Position numbers and translations under genes: made by a program. Positions 11,051 through 23,221 of a DNA stretch of 64,000 bases are shown here, in pieces. The notes beneath the pieces were generated by a model, which worked only from the letters and a program-made list of their open reading frames with translations, was not told the origin of the DNA and made no database searches. Source of the DNA: Phoebastria nigripes (Eukaryota; Chordata; Aves; Procellariiformes; Diomedeidae); the NCBI GenBank assembly GCA_035582835.1, contig JAYKAV010001245.1:1125969-1189968 (forward strand), read 5' to 3'. The stretch's first letter is position 1. The number at the start of each line of letters is the position of its first letter.

Positions 11051-13180
11051 TCAGTAGTGGAATTATTAAATCTGAGAAATAGCTGGAACTCTCTACTAAA
11101 GCGGTCCATGTAAAATGAATGCATCCTAAAGTAGGTGCCCTGGGTAGAATATTTCAGTTGAAATGGTTCAGATTGTCAAAGATATAATTGACCAAAACCA
11201 GTTTTATAACAGATTGTACAATTAATTACAAGTGGTGCTTGCAGCCTCGCCTATGTGTATATACAGATATCTCTGAATACTTCTTTAAAAATAACAGTAT
11301 ATTACTACTCCATAACTGCGTAACTCTTCATTCTAGAGGCTCAAATAACTTTGTATTCCTGGATGGATGACTCTTCAAAGCCCTTGTGAGCTGGATAACT
11401 ATTCAGTTAATTTTATGGCATATAGAAGTTGGCTGTCTTTTCATCATCTGGCTGAATGTTTCACTACAGAGTTATATTTTTATTAGTAACGCTGTTATTA
11501 ATGAAAGTGCCAAGTTGTTACAGTGTTTTGTGGCAGTGTTTGGTGGAGGTCGTTTGAGCAAAGTGGAATTCAAACAGCTTATTGGCTGGAGAAAGACGTG
11601 TGTTTAGAGGATTAATCATTTGGAGAATATTTTTATATCTACTAAAGGGCTTAATTAAAAGATCCTACAGTCCTCCGAGACATTCAGATGCTCAGAACAA
11701 TATATTTCAGTTAAAAAATAAATAATAAAAAACCCCACCAAAGACAATTGGGAGTATAAAGTAATAAAATGTAAATATATCCTATTTTATTGTTCAATTG
11801 CTATTAAACACATGTTATGGAAGTGAAGTTCAGTAGTACATACTGTTTGTGAGCCAACTAAAATGTGTTTTATATGTCATTACTTTTTTAATCCTCATAG
11901 TTTCTTGTAAAGCTATTGGCCTTTTTTCTTTAATTTGTCAGGAGAGAGAAAAAAATGAAAAAGTACCTTTAGCTGAGAGAATAAATGTGCTTTGGTTCTG
12001 AACTGTAACATGACTATAAAAATTGCACCTTTCTACCCAGGAGGTCTGATCTCTATATTTTTAGTCTGTTTCATTCATTAATTTTAATGACTAAAAAGTC
12101 ATTTTTCACTGGTTTTTATCCCAGTTGGTTAGTAAACTGTCATGTAACAAAAAATAGATTTCATTTTGCTTTATACTTAATCACTGAATTGATAATTAAT
12201 TCCCAGCTGTAGGGCCAAATTTTTCCAAGTTTGGTCAGTCAAATTCCATAGTATAAATGATTTTAAATGTTGAAGAATTGCATTGGTATAACTGCAGATT
12301 TTTTTTTTTTCCTTGGTGGAAGTTTCTCTGTCGATAGCCCTACCTGGACAGAGAAGAAATTAGCTTGTCTTTCAAAACCCACTAGGCTGAGTTTTCCAAC
12401 TGCTAGGTCTGCACTCCTACAAAGAAATCGTTTATAAACTAAGGTGATCCAGTCAAAATAATTGAGGTACTCCCACAAGCATCTCCAAGAATGGAACCCA
12501 AGGAGAGACTTCTTGAGGTGGGACCAATTCTTGGGACTTCAGTGGGATTTGACCATGCTTGTGAATACATTCTTAACTAGTTATTAACGTCATAAATAAA
12601 TTTGCCTCATAGCTGTTGCTTTCTTGGGGTTTTCTAGGGGGTGGGGATATGGGAAGGGTTGGCATAGTCTTAATTAGTGTTAAAATCAGATAAAAAGTTT
12701 CTAATGTCTATTGCTGTTTTGACCACAAATGAGAAACTACTATAAATTAAAATGTATACTTGTGTTTTTCATTTATTTTCAATTTAGGCTTTCAAAGCTT
12801 TGCTTTTTTTCTAATTTCCTGCTTCTGCTGACCTATTTTGCTAATATGCTTACCATCCTGTTTGTTCATTAAAATGAAGGCCAACTACATTTACTTTTAT
12901 TTTATGTTTATTCAAAGTCTTGGGGAATGAAGCTATTATGTTTTCTCACAATGCCCCCAAAGGACTATTCAGACATGGTTCCAGTAATGTATATTATGGA
13001 GGAATTTATACATGCAGGTGGACTGAATGAATTACATTTGGACTACGCTGTTATAACTGCAGTCATTCTCCTTAGTCTGTATGGAGGGGATGTGGGTAGA
13101 ACTTAAAAGTGCCTGTGCGTTTGCTGCCTTAACACAATGCATTACTGTGGAAGACAGTTACAATCTGGAAGTGAAATCTA
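11051..13180. other. AT-rich non-coding stretch
   Basis: No gene or repeat family recognised. A T12 run lies at 12299-12310. The frequent TAAT/ATTA-rich sequence is typical of avian intergenic or intronic DNA. Confidence 0.55.
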
Positions 13181-13189
13181 CCCTGGGAT

Positions 13190-13620
13190 ATCAGGGATCT
13201 GCCCTGGCATGCACTTGATGTGCTTTTCTGTAGGAGGGTATTCCTAGGTCTGTGGTGCAGATGTAGAAGGGGGATGAACCACGAAGCTGTAGTCCATCAA
13301 TTCCCATTGCAGCACGCGATGGACGTGTGGTGCCTCCATCCCTCTGCCCCTTGGAGATCTCTGGCAGTTCCTGAACATCCAGCTGGGTGGCAACAGATCT
13401 GCTGAAGAGCAGGAGCATGTCCACAGAGGATGGGACCACTGTGGGAGCACAAAGCGTACCTGAGGATGCTCCTGGCTCTTGGAGGTCCCGAGTGGTGCCC
13501 TGAGATTCACGTTGGCCAACACTTGAAAGTTAATAAGTGCCTTCGCTCCCTGCCCCCTGTTCACCAAATACAAACTGGTTTTCCTTCCAGTGTGAGAGGT
13601 TCTGAGAAGTGAGGGTGAAG
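13190..13620. other. GC-rich, CpG-retaining patch
   Basis: About 430 bp with several CpGs (for example the ACGCGATGGACGTG stretch near 13315-13328) within otherwise AT-rich sequence. Minus-strand frames of 82 and 109 codons overlap here in different phases. I do not recognise the product. It may be an old repeat, a decayed exon or a regulatory element. Confidence 0.4.
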
Positions 13621-16517
13621 GGGTGCAGAGGGAATCCCACGTTTTCTTTGATCCGTTCAGGAGACATTACTTCTGTTGCCTGGCTTGAAACATTCAAAGG
13701 CCCCTCTGAAATGGAGTACTGGGAAATGTTTCATCTGTTCCTTATTGGTATTTGGATTATGGAAAAAGGGCAGACCTTAAATTTGATATTTCTGTTCTGT
13801 ATCTCGTAAAGGTCATCTGTGTACAAATTTACAAAAAGATCTTATTGATTCCTTCTGTGGTATTCTTATACTGGCTAAGGAACCTCTAACATGGAGAAAT
13901 GAAGTTGTTCCTTGGTGTTATTTCCATTTATTGGCCTGCAGAAGGGAGCGTTTAGTATGAGAATTTGTGAGCATGTATGTAGTTAACAGGCAAGATCAGT
14001 CTCATTTGTCTCAAGTAGTATGTGCATGTGATAATACAACTTATACAACTATACAAAATAGAATGGTTGGTCAATGAATACATTTTTTTCCATGACAAAG
14101 CCCATTTCAGATACAAAACTAATGTCTAGATGTAAGTATCCAAAGCAAGAAGTTAAAACTTTGATGTGCAGAGATTAGCTTCTCTATGTCATTGCCTGAT
14201 GGCTGAATGCTAGAAAAAATGCTTCAGTGGCAGGGGTAAGCATTGGGGAGTAATTAGGGACAAAACTTGCTCTCAGTTATTTCCATTAACTTCAAAATAA
14301 TTGGAACATGTTTTATGGAATTGCAGGGGTGTGATTTATAGCCCAAAATACTCTTTTGTGTTCTCTTTAACTAGCAGAGATCTATTTCAGGTCTGTATTT
14401 GCCTTTTGAGGCTCTACAGCAGCTGCCAATGTGAACTTCCTGGAGACTGCGTTAATTCTAGGCCTGCTTTTCTGCTCTTGGCAGGTGAGAGATGCTGATG
14501 CTCAGTGACTGAGGTGGCCCAGGTACAGCTGCATGGGGAAGACTCCCGTGTCTGACCAGCCCTGCCCATGGGGAGAGCGTCTCCAGGGTTCGCCAGCAGG
14601 TCCACCATCTCTGAGTTAGTGTGGGAGCCAGAAAAAGTACTAGACTAATTAAATTCAGCTTCTTCCAACAGCTCTCAGAGAGATGGGTAGGAAGAAATCA
14701 TTGGAGATTTAGAGGGTGGGTTTCTGAAGGGTCCTATAATTTGACAGGTAATTGATAAACTTGGTTTGGTAGCTCCATTTTACTTTAACAAATGAAAGCA
14801 GATACTTTCGTTCTCTGGAATTAAGTGATAGCATGCTCAATTTCCAGCAAAACAACAGCTGTTACCTAAAGCATCTCTACTAGTGTGAAGAAAGTTTGGT
14901 GATATAAGAATATAATTCCTATTTTAAAACCAAAAAATTNGATTGCTTAGTTATTAAAATGACAGTTTCACCAAATCATTAAGACGGCTACCTTATGTTT
15001 GTGAATGCAGGTACTGGAACTCCATACTGAGACTGAATATTCAGGTTAGCTTCAACTGATTTACTTAACTTGCTAATTTAAGCAGCAGCTGTGCTCCTAT
15101 AGCACATCAGGAAAGGAACTCAGTAGGAACTTGACTTTGTTTGGACTATCTAAGGAAGACATGGTGGACCAGATTCATTCCTGCCCTTGAGCTACCTATA
15201 GAGCTACCCTGTATCATGCAGCTATAGGAATTGTTCCTATTCATCAAGCTTGATATATCTAGACATCTGGGGAGTACTTCTGATAAAACTCCCTAAGAAC
15301 GCCAATGTGTGATTTTGTTACGGGAACCTAATGCAGTCTGTAAGGCATAACCCGACTGGGTACAGCAAATGTTGTGGGCATAGGGTGTCATGGAAAATGT
15401 ATCTGCATGCAAAATGTGATATAAATGGAAGCCTCTGGTAGTTGATTTGTAAGTAAGGAAAGGAGTTGTGCTAGAGGAAAGCAAGTGTGGTTTGGCTGGA
15501 GCCAGGAGGTGACAGGAGCAGCAGTGCCNGCAGTGGGAGCTGCAGGATGGAGAGAAGGAGCGTCCAGCCAGGGGCACCAGGGGGGCTTGGGCATTGCTTC
15601 CCNTGGCCTTCCTTGTCCAGAGCTCTCCCAGGAACCAGGGCTACAGTCTTTGAAATCAGAGAAATGGAAATCATGCAGCTTGGCCTCTACCTATTGTGCT
15701 CTACCTGTTACTTTTGGTTCCACGTTTTCTGTAATTTGCCTTTAATCTTTTTGCATTTTCATTTTTAGTATGGAGAAGAGGAGGTAAAGAAGTCCCCAGA
15801 TGCTTCAGGTAGAGCTGTTCAAATACTAGATTTGAACCTGTGTGTCCTGTTATTGCAGACTTTAAATTGTAAAAGGCGGAGCTGCACCTCCTTTTCCGGT
15901 TCTGCAGATGGCTGCTGGGAAACCAACCCAAAAAAGTAAAGTGTGCCAGATGAATTTTTTTGGCATCCCATTAAATGTTCAGTTCCTTGTTCATCCAAAA
16001 TTATTCCCCACATTCAGTTTGAATTTGTGAATAGTTTTGACCATCTTAAAGGTATTTTTCAGTGAATGAGAATTTCTGTGGAAACATTCTATCTATATAA
16101 GTGACTTCCGAGATCCTAAAAAAATTAGGGTGATAGATGGTTCTGTGGAAAGGAATGCTCAGTGGTTATTATCTGGCAAATGCCCCAGATACTTCCAAGT
16201 TCTCTACAGACAGTTTGACAAAGTACTTGGTTTTCCCACTGTAATTCTGTATTACTGAATTCTGCATAATTCAGCATTAGCCTTCTTAATCTGTTTTGAT
16301 ATGTCTTATTGTAATAGCAAGGCAGTAAAAGCAAGACTTGAACCATGAGCATTTGGTTCCACTTGTCAGGAGATTACTATTGGTTTTTTTTTTCCTTTTA
16401 AAAGAAGAGATACGTAAAATGGGGAGGGTTTAAAAATAAATTCCTTCTTAAGGGGTAGGACCTGGGTTCTGAGTTTGCTCAGTAGTTCCACTGTTTCAGA
16501 GATAGTATAATCCTTAC
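13621..16517. other. Non-coding stretch, nothing recognised
   Basis: No gene or repeat family identified. A GC-richer patch at about 15480-15660 contains two ambiguous bases and overlapping short frames on both strands, without a recognisable product. Confidence 0.5.
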
Positions 16518-16760
16518 AGTTTTGTAAGCAGGTTTGAGACACTTGGCTTGAATGCTTGTAGGTGATTCAGGTCTACTTTCAGGTGTTATCTTTTCATCCA
16601 TGAGGTAGATCCTGTGGATGAGCTGTGAAGGTCCAAGTTTCCTCTCCTCAGGCTGCTTGCAGCTCTGCCTGCGAGGGGCCCCAGTATGGGACATGGACTT
16701 CCACTTAGTCTTTTCACGAAGATGCAAATGAATGCCACCCATCCCAGGAAACCAGCTCTT
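16518..16760 (-). CDS. Candidate internal exon, unknown product
   Basis: Hypothetical. On the minus strand a pyrimidine-rich tract ending in GTGCAG (acceptor AG at 16761-16762) precedes an 81-codon stop-free segment. It ends at a near-consensus donor, ACT|GTAAGG (GT at 16516-16517). Length is 243 bp and both splice phases would be 0. The peptide begins KSWFPGMGG, is basic and hydrophilic (K/R/E/S/P-rich), and contains no domain I recognise. There is no visible neighbouring exon. Chance pairs of splice-like signals around an open segment are expected in 64 kb, so this is only a candidate. It could equally be non-coding. Confidence 0.18.
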
Positions 16761-19389
16761 CTGCACTTGAGGAGCAGAGGGAGTTAAGGTTTAAGGTGAT
16801 TTCTTTTGATTTCTGTCATTTTGTGGGTGACTTGAACTGACAGAGAAAGTGGTGTACGTTCCATTCAAATGGGCTTTACGTGATATTTGATGCATATACT
16901 TATGGGGGAAAGGGCTAATGTCTACGTATCATAAAGATCACAGGGTATCAGCTTTCCTCCATCTTGTTCACAAACTCCAGTTGTACCTTCTGCAAATCCA
17001 AAGTAGCTGCACTTGGTTTTTAAAGGTTAGCGCAACCTTTAGAACGACGGTAGAAGGTGTGGAGCTTGGTTTCCTCGTGACCCATTTGTGCCCGGGAGGC
17101 ATATCTGGAGCAGTCTGGTATCTCCCTGTATTTCCACTTACAGCGCCAGCGGCATACTGGAGGGCTCCTCTCACCCAGTTCTGCCTTGCCCTCTGCTTCC
17201 CCCCTGCTCTTATCATCGTGTCAGGAACGCTGGGTCCTTGCAGTTTGTGGGTACTTTTGTTCCTCGCTAGTTAAGTCCTCTAAAAGCTCTCATAGGGTTA
17301 AATGTGGCTTAGGCAGTATGCAAACTCCACCTTAATCATTTTTGACTAGGGAAATAAATGGTCTTGAGCAACTGAGGAAAAGTATGACTTGCTTTTTTTT
17401 CTTTACCTTTTCTTCCCCTGCTGCCCCCCCCCCGCCCAACAGGACTAATTCCTGGCTGTTAAGATTTCTTTTAAAAGAAGATCAGGTTTCCTGTTTAGTA
17501 CAAATGACATACTGTATTCTAGAATCACTGTCCAATTTCATCCATTCCTATGAAATCTCTCTGTTGGAGGCAGAAATTTCTGTAAACAGTTAATTTGCTG
17601 TCATTCTCCTTAGTCGAGATCCGCTATAAATAGTATTTCCATGTTGAGTCTATAAAAGCCTTTGCCTTGGATTTGCTATCTTCATTCTTTGTAATAGAGC
17701 TTTTTTTTTCTTGCTCTGAACATTGAAATAACTTTTTCAGCAGTGGAATACTGATGTTCCACAGAGAAAGGAAATATTGGTAAAAAAGGATCCTTGATTA
17801 ATTTCATACAACACAGATTTTTTTTTTTCATAAGCCAGTCAAACAGGTAATGATTAAAATTGAACATATGAATCGTCTATAAACCCAAAAGAGCCTGCAT
17901 TCCATTAAAGGTGGTAGATATTGCTTTTATTAGCAGTGCATGTATCGGCAAACCTTCTAATGCAGATTGGTAGGATCAGTAGTAAAGCTGGTTGTTGCGC
18001 GTGTGGTAAACGCTGGTATTTGGACTGACATGGAGAACTCTCAGGAGGCAGCACCCCGGGTGCTCCCTGTGCCACATCTGTATCTGGTGTATGAGGGAAA
18101 TGGTAGGAGAGTGTTAAAGCAGTTCTGGAGTTGTGGCTGGTTTTTATTTACGTGTGCACCTGCCTAGTCAAACTACCAGAGCAGAAGCCATCTTTACGTT
18201 CGGTTTTGTTTCAGCTCAGCAAAAGCCCTGGATGAGAATAATTTTGAATATATACGGGAACATGCTTAAAATGAGAACTTTTCAATTGTCAGGCTGTAAT
18301 GTTGCGGAAACTATATTTTGTTTAAATCTTATGAATATCGATGCAGACACCTGAGTTAATGTAGAATTATGGCTGAGAATTTAAATGCAAGGAGAAAAAA
18401 AAAAAAAAGTCAGGAAATTCAAAGTGATGGTTACCAAAGCAACTATGATTCTTCCCCACTTGTTCTCTAGTAGTGCTGTACACTTCTCAGTACCGCTAAG
18501 CTCTGATGTGTTAATATATACATGCAGTGTAGTTGAGTTACTGTGAGAACGAAAGTTGTGGGGGTTTTTAGATGCAAATCCTTTGTAGAGTACCAGAGAT
18601 GATGGAGGGTTTTGCTTTTGTTTTAGTATTCACTTTTTTGTAATGATCATAAAACTAGTTACTGAAGACAAATAATGGAAAATGAGAACATANAACCCTA
18701 ACAGAGAGCAAAATGCATGCAGGTCTTCTAGCTCAGCAGTCAGAGAAAAGGACAGGGTAGGAGGAGAGGAGCAGACTTTCGGATGGCAAAATATCATCAT
18801 TTTCTTCCTCCTGGGAGAGGAAATAAGTTACAAGATTAGATTAAAACCCGTAAATTAAAAATTGTGGTTATAGCAAATGGGAAATGCTTTAAAGATAAGG
18901 AGCTAGCTAGAAGAGTAACGCACCACACCCTTCCCACCAGCGCCGGGCTTGCCAAAGCATGGCATTGGGAGGCAGAGCAGGAGTTGCCTGAGCTCTCCCA
19001 GTAGGCAAAGGCACCACACGTGACCAGTTTCTCCTCCTACATGGTGCAGAGAGAACGCGCTCTCCTGTCTCCAGCCTTACCTGAGCTTCTAGATAGTATC
19101 AATAATATTCACTAGCATTTTAAAAGTCTGTGAGGAGCTATGAAGCCTGTGGCTAACAGTGCTGCGTAGCTGAGAAAGGCCTTATAGCTGAGATAGAGAA
19201 TGACCCTATGGCACGTTGTGCCTTTGGGCGCACGGGTCACCAAAGCAGGTGCTTGAGCTAAGTAAATGTAAGACTAGCAGTGACATTCGGTGGAGCAGTT
19301 TATTGTTAGTTTTTGTACAAATATACAATTCCTGTGGCCAAGAGGGAAGTTTCTTATGTTTTGTGACCAAAGGGCCTCTGCTTTTTCAG
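16761..19389. other. Non-coding stretch, nothing recognised
   Basis: No gene recognised. It includes a C10 run at 17424-17433 and an A14 run at 18395-18408. A plus-strand frame of 118 codons (16918-17274) overlaps an antisense one and has no recognisable domain. Confidence 0.5.
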
Positions 19390-19548
19390 GCTCCTTGCGT
19401 TTTCAAGCCTTCCCCAGTCAACAGTCAAGCCAGTACAGTCAATTACTGTCTGTATACTAAACCCTGCAAAGAAGATCTAATAAATGGCTGTGGGGAAAGG
19501 GATGATGCTATGGTGATAGGAAGAAAATCAGCAAGTTTGCAAGACAAG
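19390..19548 (+). CDS. Candidate internal exon, unknown product
   Basis: Hypothetical. The plus-strand tract CCTCTGCTTTTTCAG (AG at 19388-19389) is a good-looking acceptor. It is followed by 53 stop-free codons to CAAGACAAG|GTATTA (GT at 19549-19550), both in phase 0. The segment lies within a 164-codon open frame (19216-19710), one of the longer frames in the window outside CR1. The predicted peptide is cysteine-containing (for example VNYCLYTKPCKED) and matches no family I recognise. It could be chance. RNA evidence would be needed to accept it. Confidence 0.15.
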
Positions 19549-22250
19549 GTATTATGCCTGCCTCCTTGTATCTCAAACCTTTCAGTGGCAATTGTATTCA
19601 AGCAGTCACATTGCTGTTGTATTAGTCAGAAAACACGATTGAGGTTTATTCCAGCTTTATGGTTTTTATGCCAGATACAGTACCTGGTAAAGTTAGAGTA
19701 TTACAGATAAGGTGATACTTTATCTTGTGTAAAGCAGCTGTAGGAGTTGAACTGTCAGAATTGTTTGAGCTTAGATTAGATCAGTGATTTGTGTCATGTA
19801 GTCCCTGCAGTTTGGGTCCAGACATTAAAGTTGGATTTTCTATCCTGTCAATTCAAAGTTTGGGAAAGAAAATAGGTAACTTAAACTTGCAGGCTGAGCC
19901 AGCATTCTTCACACCTTTGCAACTCAATTTTTCAGTAGGCTAAGTAGTTGGATAGTCTTCATCTAGTATGCAGTGCATCCGTCATGAAGATAATAGGTTT
20001 CATTAACTGTTGAAATTATTCTTTCGTGTTAATAATCTGGAATTTATATACTCTAATTTGTCGACTTCACCTGTAGAAATATAATTCTATGAAGAAGTAG
20101 CAGCTAGACACACAGCCGTGCAGCCAGCTTCAACCTTGCCTTTTTATCTGGATCTGGGGCTCCTCAACAGAAACCAGAAAAAGCAATACTGAAGTTGTGG
20201 ATGCCAAGTAAGATCCAAGATATCCATGAGTCCTTTGGGTTATTACTGGAAATAGATATCTGATCAACACTGTTTGCTTATTTGACCGTGGTTAAGTAGA
20301 TTGCAATAATCTGAGAAAGGTAACAAGCCATGTAGCTGTGCTGGTAAGGTAGGAAGTGGTTGGTTGTCAGTACATAAGTGAACTTGCTAAAGGATTCTTC
20401 ATTCAAGTGACATAATCGCCTTAATGCTTCTAGAGTCAGCTTGGGATATCTTCTTCAGAGCTGCTCTTCATGCAAAGTGGATCACCCATTGCTGTCCACA
20501 TTTAGAAAAATATTTGAATAACAGTTGTTTGCTGCCTTGTGACAGGTTTCCCTCCTCTTGATTTATTTTTGGGCACAGCCTCAATCTGTTTCTCCTTGAA
20601 CAGTGCAGTAGAATTAATTCCATAAATAACTTAGCACTTTTGTGTAGCATATCTAGCAGACAGATTTTTTTTTTTTCAGTGGATGAATTCTTGTGTAGGT
20701 TGCCACTGTTTTTTTTGTGTGACTTTTGAGTGAAGTCACCATAATCTGATGTTAATTTAAATGTCAAATTAAGAATGCATCTATGGGAGTCAAGGATCCT
20801 ACCCCAGCTAATTATTCACTAGGGGGTCTGCATTCTATGTTAATGAGGTAAAACACGCAAAAGACCAAACAGCTGAACATCAAAGCTGCTATAAGTGAAT
20901 ATGCAAGAGATTTAAAACTAAAAAAGCCCTGTACAGCACTTTCTCAACATATGTAGATAAAAAGGGAGGTACTTAGATGGCTTAAAGCAATAATAAAATA
21001 CGGATTCAAATCCCCAAATGTCAGTGCAGTGAGGAAAGATTTCAGCTATCCACAAATCAGGACTCCCTGCACGCAGCACAGTCATAAAACTGACGGAGCT
21101 ATGCAAATGTGGAAGTGCAATGTAGTATTATCAATTTCCAAAGAAGGATAGGTCAGTCTTCTGAATAGGTATGAAATTTAGACAACCTTGATGTACATTA
21201 GGGAAACCTGCAACAAAACTGCTATTAGAATCCTCATTTTCATTTTAGTATTTGCGTTGGCATTTTTTTGGATAACCACCGTAACAAGAACTGTGCATCT
21301 TTCTTCTGCCTAAACTGGTAACTGAAATGCTGGTGTCTGTTCAGCAGGTTGACCTTACTCTGGTCCTGCATGCATGTCTGCCACCTCACAGTCATACCGA
21401 TCTGATGTGTTAGGTACGGGCAGCAGTTTCCCAGTGGTCTTGAGCAAAGTCTACCAAAAGCAGCAGCTTGGGGAGCTGTGGTGGCAACCTGCATGTTTGA
21501 GTAAGATCCGTGTTGGTTTTTTACAATTTGAAAGATATAAATTGTTTGGGACTTGGTTAAGAGGGACAGTATCTAGCCTATTTCTGATAGTGTTAGCAAA
21601 GATGAGATTACTTTCTGTGATGGTGAACAAGAGCAGGCAGTTACTGAGGTTTTTTTGTGAAAGCCTCTCTAAAATCACTGGAAAGTGTATGGGAGTGTTT
21701 ATGTTTCTCCACTGTTTTATTTGGTCTGTAGACCATTACAGAATTAAGCGTTTAGTGAGCACTGAGCAATTCTTTGTTTACTGCAGTGATATTGATAAGA
21801 TTGTGAAATTGGCTGTTGAAAAGGATTCTAGAGCATAGAAGAGGCCACTCCGGAATGGCTCCTATAAATCTAAAGAAATAATAAAAGTAGAAAATGTGTG
21901 TTGTGCCTAGAATACACAGACAATAACAATTCACCTGGGAAATACCTTCTGACTGATTCGCTGATTGGTAAATGGCTGATGGGATCAGAGAACAGTCAGG
22001 AAGCAGTGGTGTAGAAAAGGAGGAGTTTTCCTTCTCCGAACTTTTAAATATTTGCCTTTTAGGGCCAGTTAGAAATTCTATCATGAAACAGAAGTGGATT
22101 TGTTTTGTAAAAAATTCAATAGATAAAGAATGTTTATTTTTGTTTTGTTATGAAAATTCCCTTCCCTAACTATTATATCAATCAGTCTTTATAGTGAAAG
22201 TGTATTAATTTTGTTAATATATATACATATTAGTTCATATTATACACTGT
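19549..22250. other. Non-coding stretch, nothing recognised
   Basis: No gene, RNA or repeat family identified. Plus frame 21374-21838 (154 codons) is open but lacks recognisable motifs and overlaps an antisense frame. It shows no similarity to retroviral gag, pol or env that I can see, so I do not link it to the LTR at 22.3-22.8 kb. Confidence 0.5.
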
Positions 22251-22640
22251 AATGTAACGAGGTAGTGGAATTTTACTGGAGACTCTGGTATTGATCATGC
22301 TTAAGTAAAACAAACTAAAAGACAGCCCAGCCCTGGAAACAAGGACTTTGCTTTGTGGAAGCTTAGAGCTGTCCCTGAAGGATAAAGGATACCCCTGGAC
22401 AACCAGGATAATGCCAGCATCCTAGCCCTGCTAACACATCTTTGAAACCCTCCCAGCACTGTCTGGCATCAGAGGTAAGTAACTATAGCAAGGCTGACTC
22501 CAGGGACATCTGGATCAATAGACAAGTATCAAGAATGCTGCAGAAATACAGTTGCTTTGCAAAGTTTTACTACAATTAGTAATCGGTAGTGTGGGTGCTA
22601 GTGATTAGTCAAATCGTGTTGTACCTGAACATTTGAAGGG

Positions 22641-22648
22641 TATAAGAA
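22641..22648 (+). promoter_or_regulatory. LTR TATA-like box
   Basis: TATAAGAA in the expected position upstream of the LTR polyadenylation signal. It is inferred to be the former retroviral promoter; present activity is unknown. Confidence 0.6.
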
Positions 22649-22706
22649 CCTTGTGTAAAACCACATTCAGGGTACCCCAATTTGGCTGGGACACCTCATG
22701 CACATG

Positions 22707-22712
22707 AATAAA
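22707..22712 (+). promoter_or_regulatory. LTR polyadenylation signal AATAAA
   Basis: Canonical AATAAA inside the LTR, followed about 80 bp later by the LTR end. It could act as a cryptic poly(A) site for transcripts reading through on the plus strand. Confidence 0.7.
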
Positions 22713-22792
22713 TACTTACTCTTGTAATTCTATTCTTAGCATCCTAACTTCTCTCCTCAGTCGGCATGGGCCAGTTGTGAATTTTCGTGACA

Positions 22793-23205
22793 GTTTCCAC
22801 TTACCTCACCCTATACTTTTTCTCACCTTGTCCTTTCTTCTGTCTTTCAGTGCTTGGTGTTCTCACATTCATTCTCTTTTTTTCCCGTCTATTTCTTCTT
22901 CATTGCTACTTTTTTTTTTTTATATCTTTTTAAAAAAGTATTCTGCTTTTCATTCTCCTTTCACAGTCTCCAGTGACTTTTAATCCTTCTTTTCCCTTCA
23001 ATGCTGCTTTAACCACTTCTTTCTTTGTTTTCCCATACCTTTTAAAATGTTCTTGTTCTTCCTCCTTCTTCCTGCCTTCTCTCTCCTTGTCAAGATGTTC
23101 ACCTCTTCTCCCTAGATCCAATATTCTCTGTCCCCTCTCCATGAACTTTTTTATTTTGCCTTTCTTCCCTGCAGTTACAACTTTCGAATATGCTTCCACA
23201 TGCAT
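22793..23205. repeat. Pyrimidine-rich tract next to LTR
   Basis: About 410 bp with marked strand asymmetry (C+T on the plus strand), starting directly at the LTR 3' edge and including a T12 run (22910-22921). The asymmetry makes a 91-codon minus-strand frame rich in K, E and R (22930-23205). I read this as a composition effect and not as a protein. Confidence 0.75.
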
Positions 23206-23209
23206 CTAA

Positions 23210-23221
23210 GGGGGGGGGGGG
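23210..23221 (+). repeat. G12 homopolymer
   Basis: Twelve consecutive G, closing the pyrimidine-rich tract. It is prone to slippage and sequencing error, and the length may be unreliable. Confidence 0.9.

Larger units (their letters stand above)
22300..22792 (+). mobile_element. Endogenous retrovirus LTR, apparently solo
   Basis: The segment has the architecture of an avian endogenous retroviral LTR in plus orientation. A TATA-like TATAAGAA lies at 22641-22648 and a polyadenylation signal AATAAA at 22707-22712, about 60 bp downstream. The 3' terminus GAATTTTCGTGACA ends at 22792 in the canonical CA. The spacing of TATA, AATAAA and end fits a short R-U5. The 5' edge is not clear: no TGTCAC-type start or matching target duplication is visible, so the left boundary is approximate and the LTR may be 5'-truncated. 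No primer-binding site follows 22792 and no gag, pol or env is recognisable on either side, which supports a solo LTR. Confidence 0.8.

Noticed and set aside
21374..21838. 154-codon frame upstream of the LTR, considered as retroviral internal sequence
   Set aside because: No gag, protease, RT, integrase or env motif is visible, and no primer-binding site or second LTR was found.
22930..23205. K/E/R-rich 91-codon minus-strand frame resembling a charged coiled coil
   Set aside because: It is explained by the pyrimidine-rich composition of the plus strand. Such tracts translate into K, E, R and G on the other strand without being genes.
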